Assembly (NCBI GenBank): GCA_036555005.1
Contig: DATBME010000005.1
Location: 1 to 25,067, forward strand
Direction: 5' to 3'
From: DASSCW01 sp036555005
Lineage (GTDB): Bacteria; Chloroflexota; Limnocylindria; QHBO01
Length of the DNA stretch: 25,067 bases
This document shows, piece by piece, positions 23,571 through 25,067 of this stretch (within the stretch, counting starts at the first letter, position 1; every line of letters starts with the position of its first letter). The notes beneath the pieces were generated by a model. It was given only the letters and a program-made list of their open reading frames with translations. It did no database searches and was not told where the DNA came from. The position numbers were made by a program, and so were the translations under genes.

Positions 23571-24563
23571 TTGAGCCTCGTCGTCGACAGCGTCTCGAAA
23601 CGATTCGGCGCCATCCAGGCACTCGACGGCGTCAGCTTCGAGGTGGAGCCGGGGCGCATCTTCGGCCTGCTCGGCGCCAACGGCGCCGGCAAGACCACCT
23701 CGATGCGGATCGTGCTCGACATCCTGCGGCCGGACACCGGCAGCGTGACGTGGCAGGGCACGCCCAACATCCAGCTGCCGCGGGACACATGGGGCTACCT
23801 GCCGGAGGAGCGCGGCCTCTACATGCGCATGACCGTGATGGAGGTGCTGCGCTTCTTCGCGGCGCTGTACGGCGTGCCGGATGGGCAGGCGACCCGCGAG
23901 GTGGAGGACTGGCTGGCGCGCTTCCGGGTGCCCGACTATCGGGACCGGAAGGTGGAGGAGCTCTCCAAGGGCAACCAGCAGAAGGTCCAGTTCATCGCCG
24001 CCATCCTCCACGACCCGGACGTGCTGATCATGGACGAGCCCTTCAGCGGCCTGGACCCGGTGAACGTGCAGCTCCTGAAGGAGGCGTTTCTGGAGATGCG
24101 CGACCGCGGCAAGACGCTGATCTTCAGCACGCACCAGATGGAGACGGTCGAGGAGCTGTGCGAGTCGATCGCCATCATCGACGGCGGCAGGGTGGTCGTC
24201 TCCGGTTCGGTTCGCGACGTCAAGCACGCCATGGGACGCCAGGTCGTGCGGCTCGCCACCGACGGGGACAGCCACGGGATGGAATGGCTGGACAACCTCG
24301 ACGGCGTGCACGTCACCGCCGATCGGGCCGACTACGTGGAGCTGACGGTCCCGGCCGGCACCGATCCGGAGATCATCCTGCGCGCCGCCATGCAGCGCGG
24401 GGAGCGAGTCACGCGATTCGAGATCGGTGACCCCTCGTTGGAGCAGATCTTCATCGAGCACGTCGGCCGACGCGCCGACGAGGAGGAGCGGCACCTGGCC
24501 GCTGTCGGAGTGGCCGCGGCCCCAGGGCCTGCGGTCCCAGGACCCGACGAGGCGCAGCCATGA
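23571..24563 (+). CDS. ABC transporter ATP-binding protein, NatA/YhaQ type
   Basis: A 330-residue ABC ATPase of a drug/Na+-type exporter. Walker A GANGAGKTT (35-43), signature LSKGNQQ (131-137), Walker B VLIMDEP (151-157), D-loop SGLD and switch His188 in STHQM are all present. The LSKGNQQK signature and an extra ~100-residue C-terminal domain are typical of NatA/YhaQ-like proteins. The start is TTG 23571, with GGGGAGG ending 7 bases upstream; upstream in-frame codons give no similarity. The tail is Ala/Pro-rich. Its stop overlaps the permease ATG (ATGA), so ATPase and permease are coupled. The substrate is unknown. Confidence 0.92.
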   Translation: MSLVVDSVSKRFGAIQALDGVSFEVEPGRIFGLLGANGAGKTTSMRIVLDILRPDTGSVTWQGTPNIQLPRDTWGYLPEERGLYMRMTVMEVLRFFAALYGVPDGQATREVEDWLARFRVPDYRDRKVEELSKGNQQKVQFIAAILHDPDVLIMDEPFSGLDPVNVQLLKEAFLEMRDRGKTLIFSTHQMETVEELCESIAIIDGGRVVVSGSVRDVKHAMGRQVVRLATDGDSHGMEWLDNLDGVHVTADRADYVELTVPAGTDPEIILRAAMQRGERVTRFEIGDPSLEQIFIEHVGRRADEEERHLAAVGVAAAPGPAVPGPDEAQP

Positions 24564-25067
24564 GGGATCTCTTCCCCAATGCCTGGCACGTCGCCCGGCG
24601 CGAATACTCGCAGCGCGTGCAGAGCCGCACCTTCTTCATCGTGACCCTGGTGCTGGCCGCGGTCGGCATCGGCATTGCCCTGCTGCCCATCGGGATCCGG
24701 CTCATCGCTGGCGAGGAGCAGGTGACCGCCGGCCTGTACGCGGAAGCCGGCACGGTCGAGGCCGCGGAGCTCGAGGCGATCCTGGACGCGAATGCCGGCG
24801 AGGACGGCACCTCCTACGAGGTGGTCGCGGTCACCGACCAGGAGGCGGGCCGGGCCCAGGTGCGCGATGAGGAGCTCGACGGCCTGTTGAGCGTGACGCG
24901 AGCGGCGGACGGCGACCTGAATTTCGAGGCGTACTCCAGTGCCACCGCGACCAGCCCTCAGCTCCTCGCCGTCCGGGCCGCAGCCACGCAGCTGACGAGT
25001 GCGGACCGCCTGGAACGGGCCGGAGTGGATCCCGCCCAGTCCGGCGAGATCTTCGCCCCTACCGCCT
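24560..25067 (+). CDS. ABC-2 type permease, NatB/YhaP-like (partial, cut by window end)
   Basis: 169 full codons are visible and the frame stays open to the last base. It starts MRDLFPNAWHVARREYSQRV, the usual cytoplasmic entry of NatB/YhaP permeases, then one membrane helix at about residues 26-49 followed by a polar extracytoplasmic domain from about 50 onward. The remaining membrane helices must lie beyond the window. ATG 24560 overlaps the ATPase stop by 4 bases. Partner of the upstream ATPase. Confidence 0.85.
   Translation, partial: MRDLFPNAWHVARREYSQRVQSRTFFIVTLVLAAVGIGIALLPIGIRLIAGEEQVTAGLYAEAGTVEAAELEAILDANAGEDGTSYEVVAVTDQEAGRAQVRDEELDGLLSVTRAADGDLNFEAYSSATATSPQLLAVRAAATQLTSADRLERAGVDPAQSGEIFAPTA

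Overview
This is a gene-dense, high-GC chromosomal window of 25 kb. I see no rRNA, tRNA, CRISPR array, phage gene or transposase. Four things suggest a high-GC, F420-using lineage such as Chloroflexota (for example the Limnocylindria/Ellin6529 type) or Actinomycetota: a luciferase-like F420-type oxidoreductase, a three-subunit proton-translocating transhydrogenase, GTG/TTG starts, and several starts that directly follow a -10-like hexamer (leaderless transcripts). The taxonomic guess is inference only.

Layout. (1) 44-1845: a GNAT acetyltransferase diverges from a Pr6Pr-type membrane protein that is interrupted by an in-frame UGA where a Trp codon is expected; a small three-helix membrane protein follows. 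(2) 1862-3924 (minus): an LLM-class flavin/F420 oxidoreductase and a nitrilase-type amidohydrolase. (3) 4075-6394: a VOC protein, a coupled PAS protein and MBL-fold hydrolase pair, and a P-loop kinase-like protein whose Walker A glycine is Arg. (4) 6694-10773 (plus): a coupled run of a two-TM RCK channel with an unusual pore, a group II PLP decarboxylase and two alpha/beta hydrolases. (5) 10833-13873 (plus): a class III aminotransferase and an NCS1 nucleobase/hydantoin transporter. Together with block 2 these resemble parts of a reductive pyrimidine/hydantoin-type catabolic set, but no dihydropyrimidinase is present. (6) 13877-16903 (minus): an operon of a CBS-domain protein, an ArsB/NhaD-type transporter and a CPA2 antiporter. 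Its leader contains a terminator-like hairpin just before the first gene. (7) 17094-18755 (plus): a KefB-like antiporter with a TrkA-N domain. (8) 18762-19950 (minus): a HIT protein and a HAD hydrolase. (9) 20163-23137 (minus): pntAA-pntAB-pntB transhydrogenase. (10) 23571-end (plus): a NatA/YhaQ-type ABC ATPase and the start of its permease, cut by the window edge.

Ion and energy homeostasis dominates the right half: two CPA2 antiporters with different ion-binding motifs (DD and QD), an NhaD/ArsB-type carrier, an RCK channel and a proton-coupled transhydrogenase. The most interesting signals are the attenuator-like leader of the CBS operon, the dyad-rich intergenic region between pntAA and the ABC genes, the UGA-interrupted Pr6Pr gene, a 199-bp inverted-repeat-bounded element at 6414-6612, and the unusual channel filter and P-loop. 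I found no gene cluster that I could confidently call an entirely new system.
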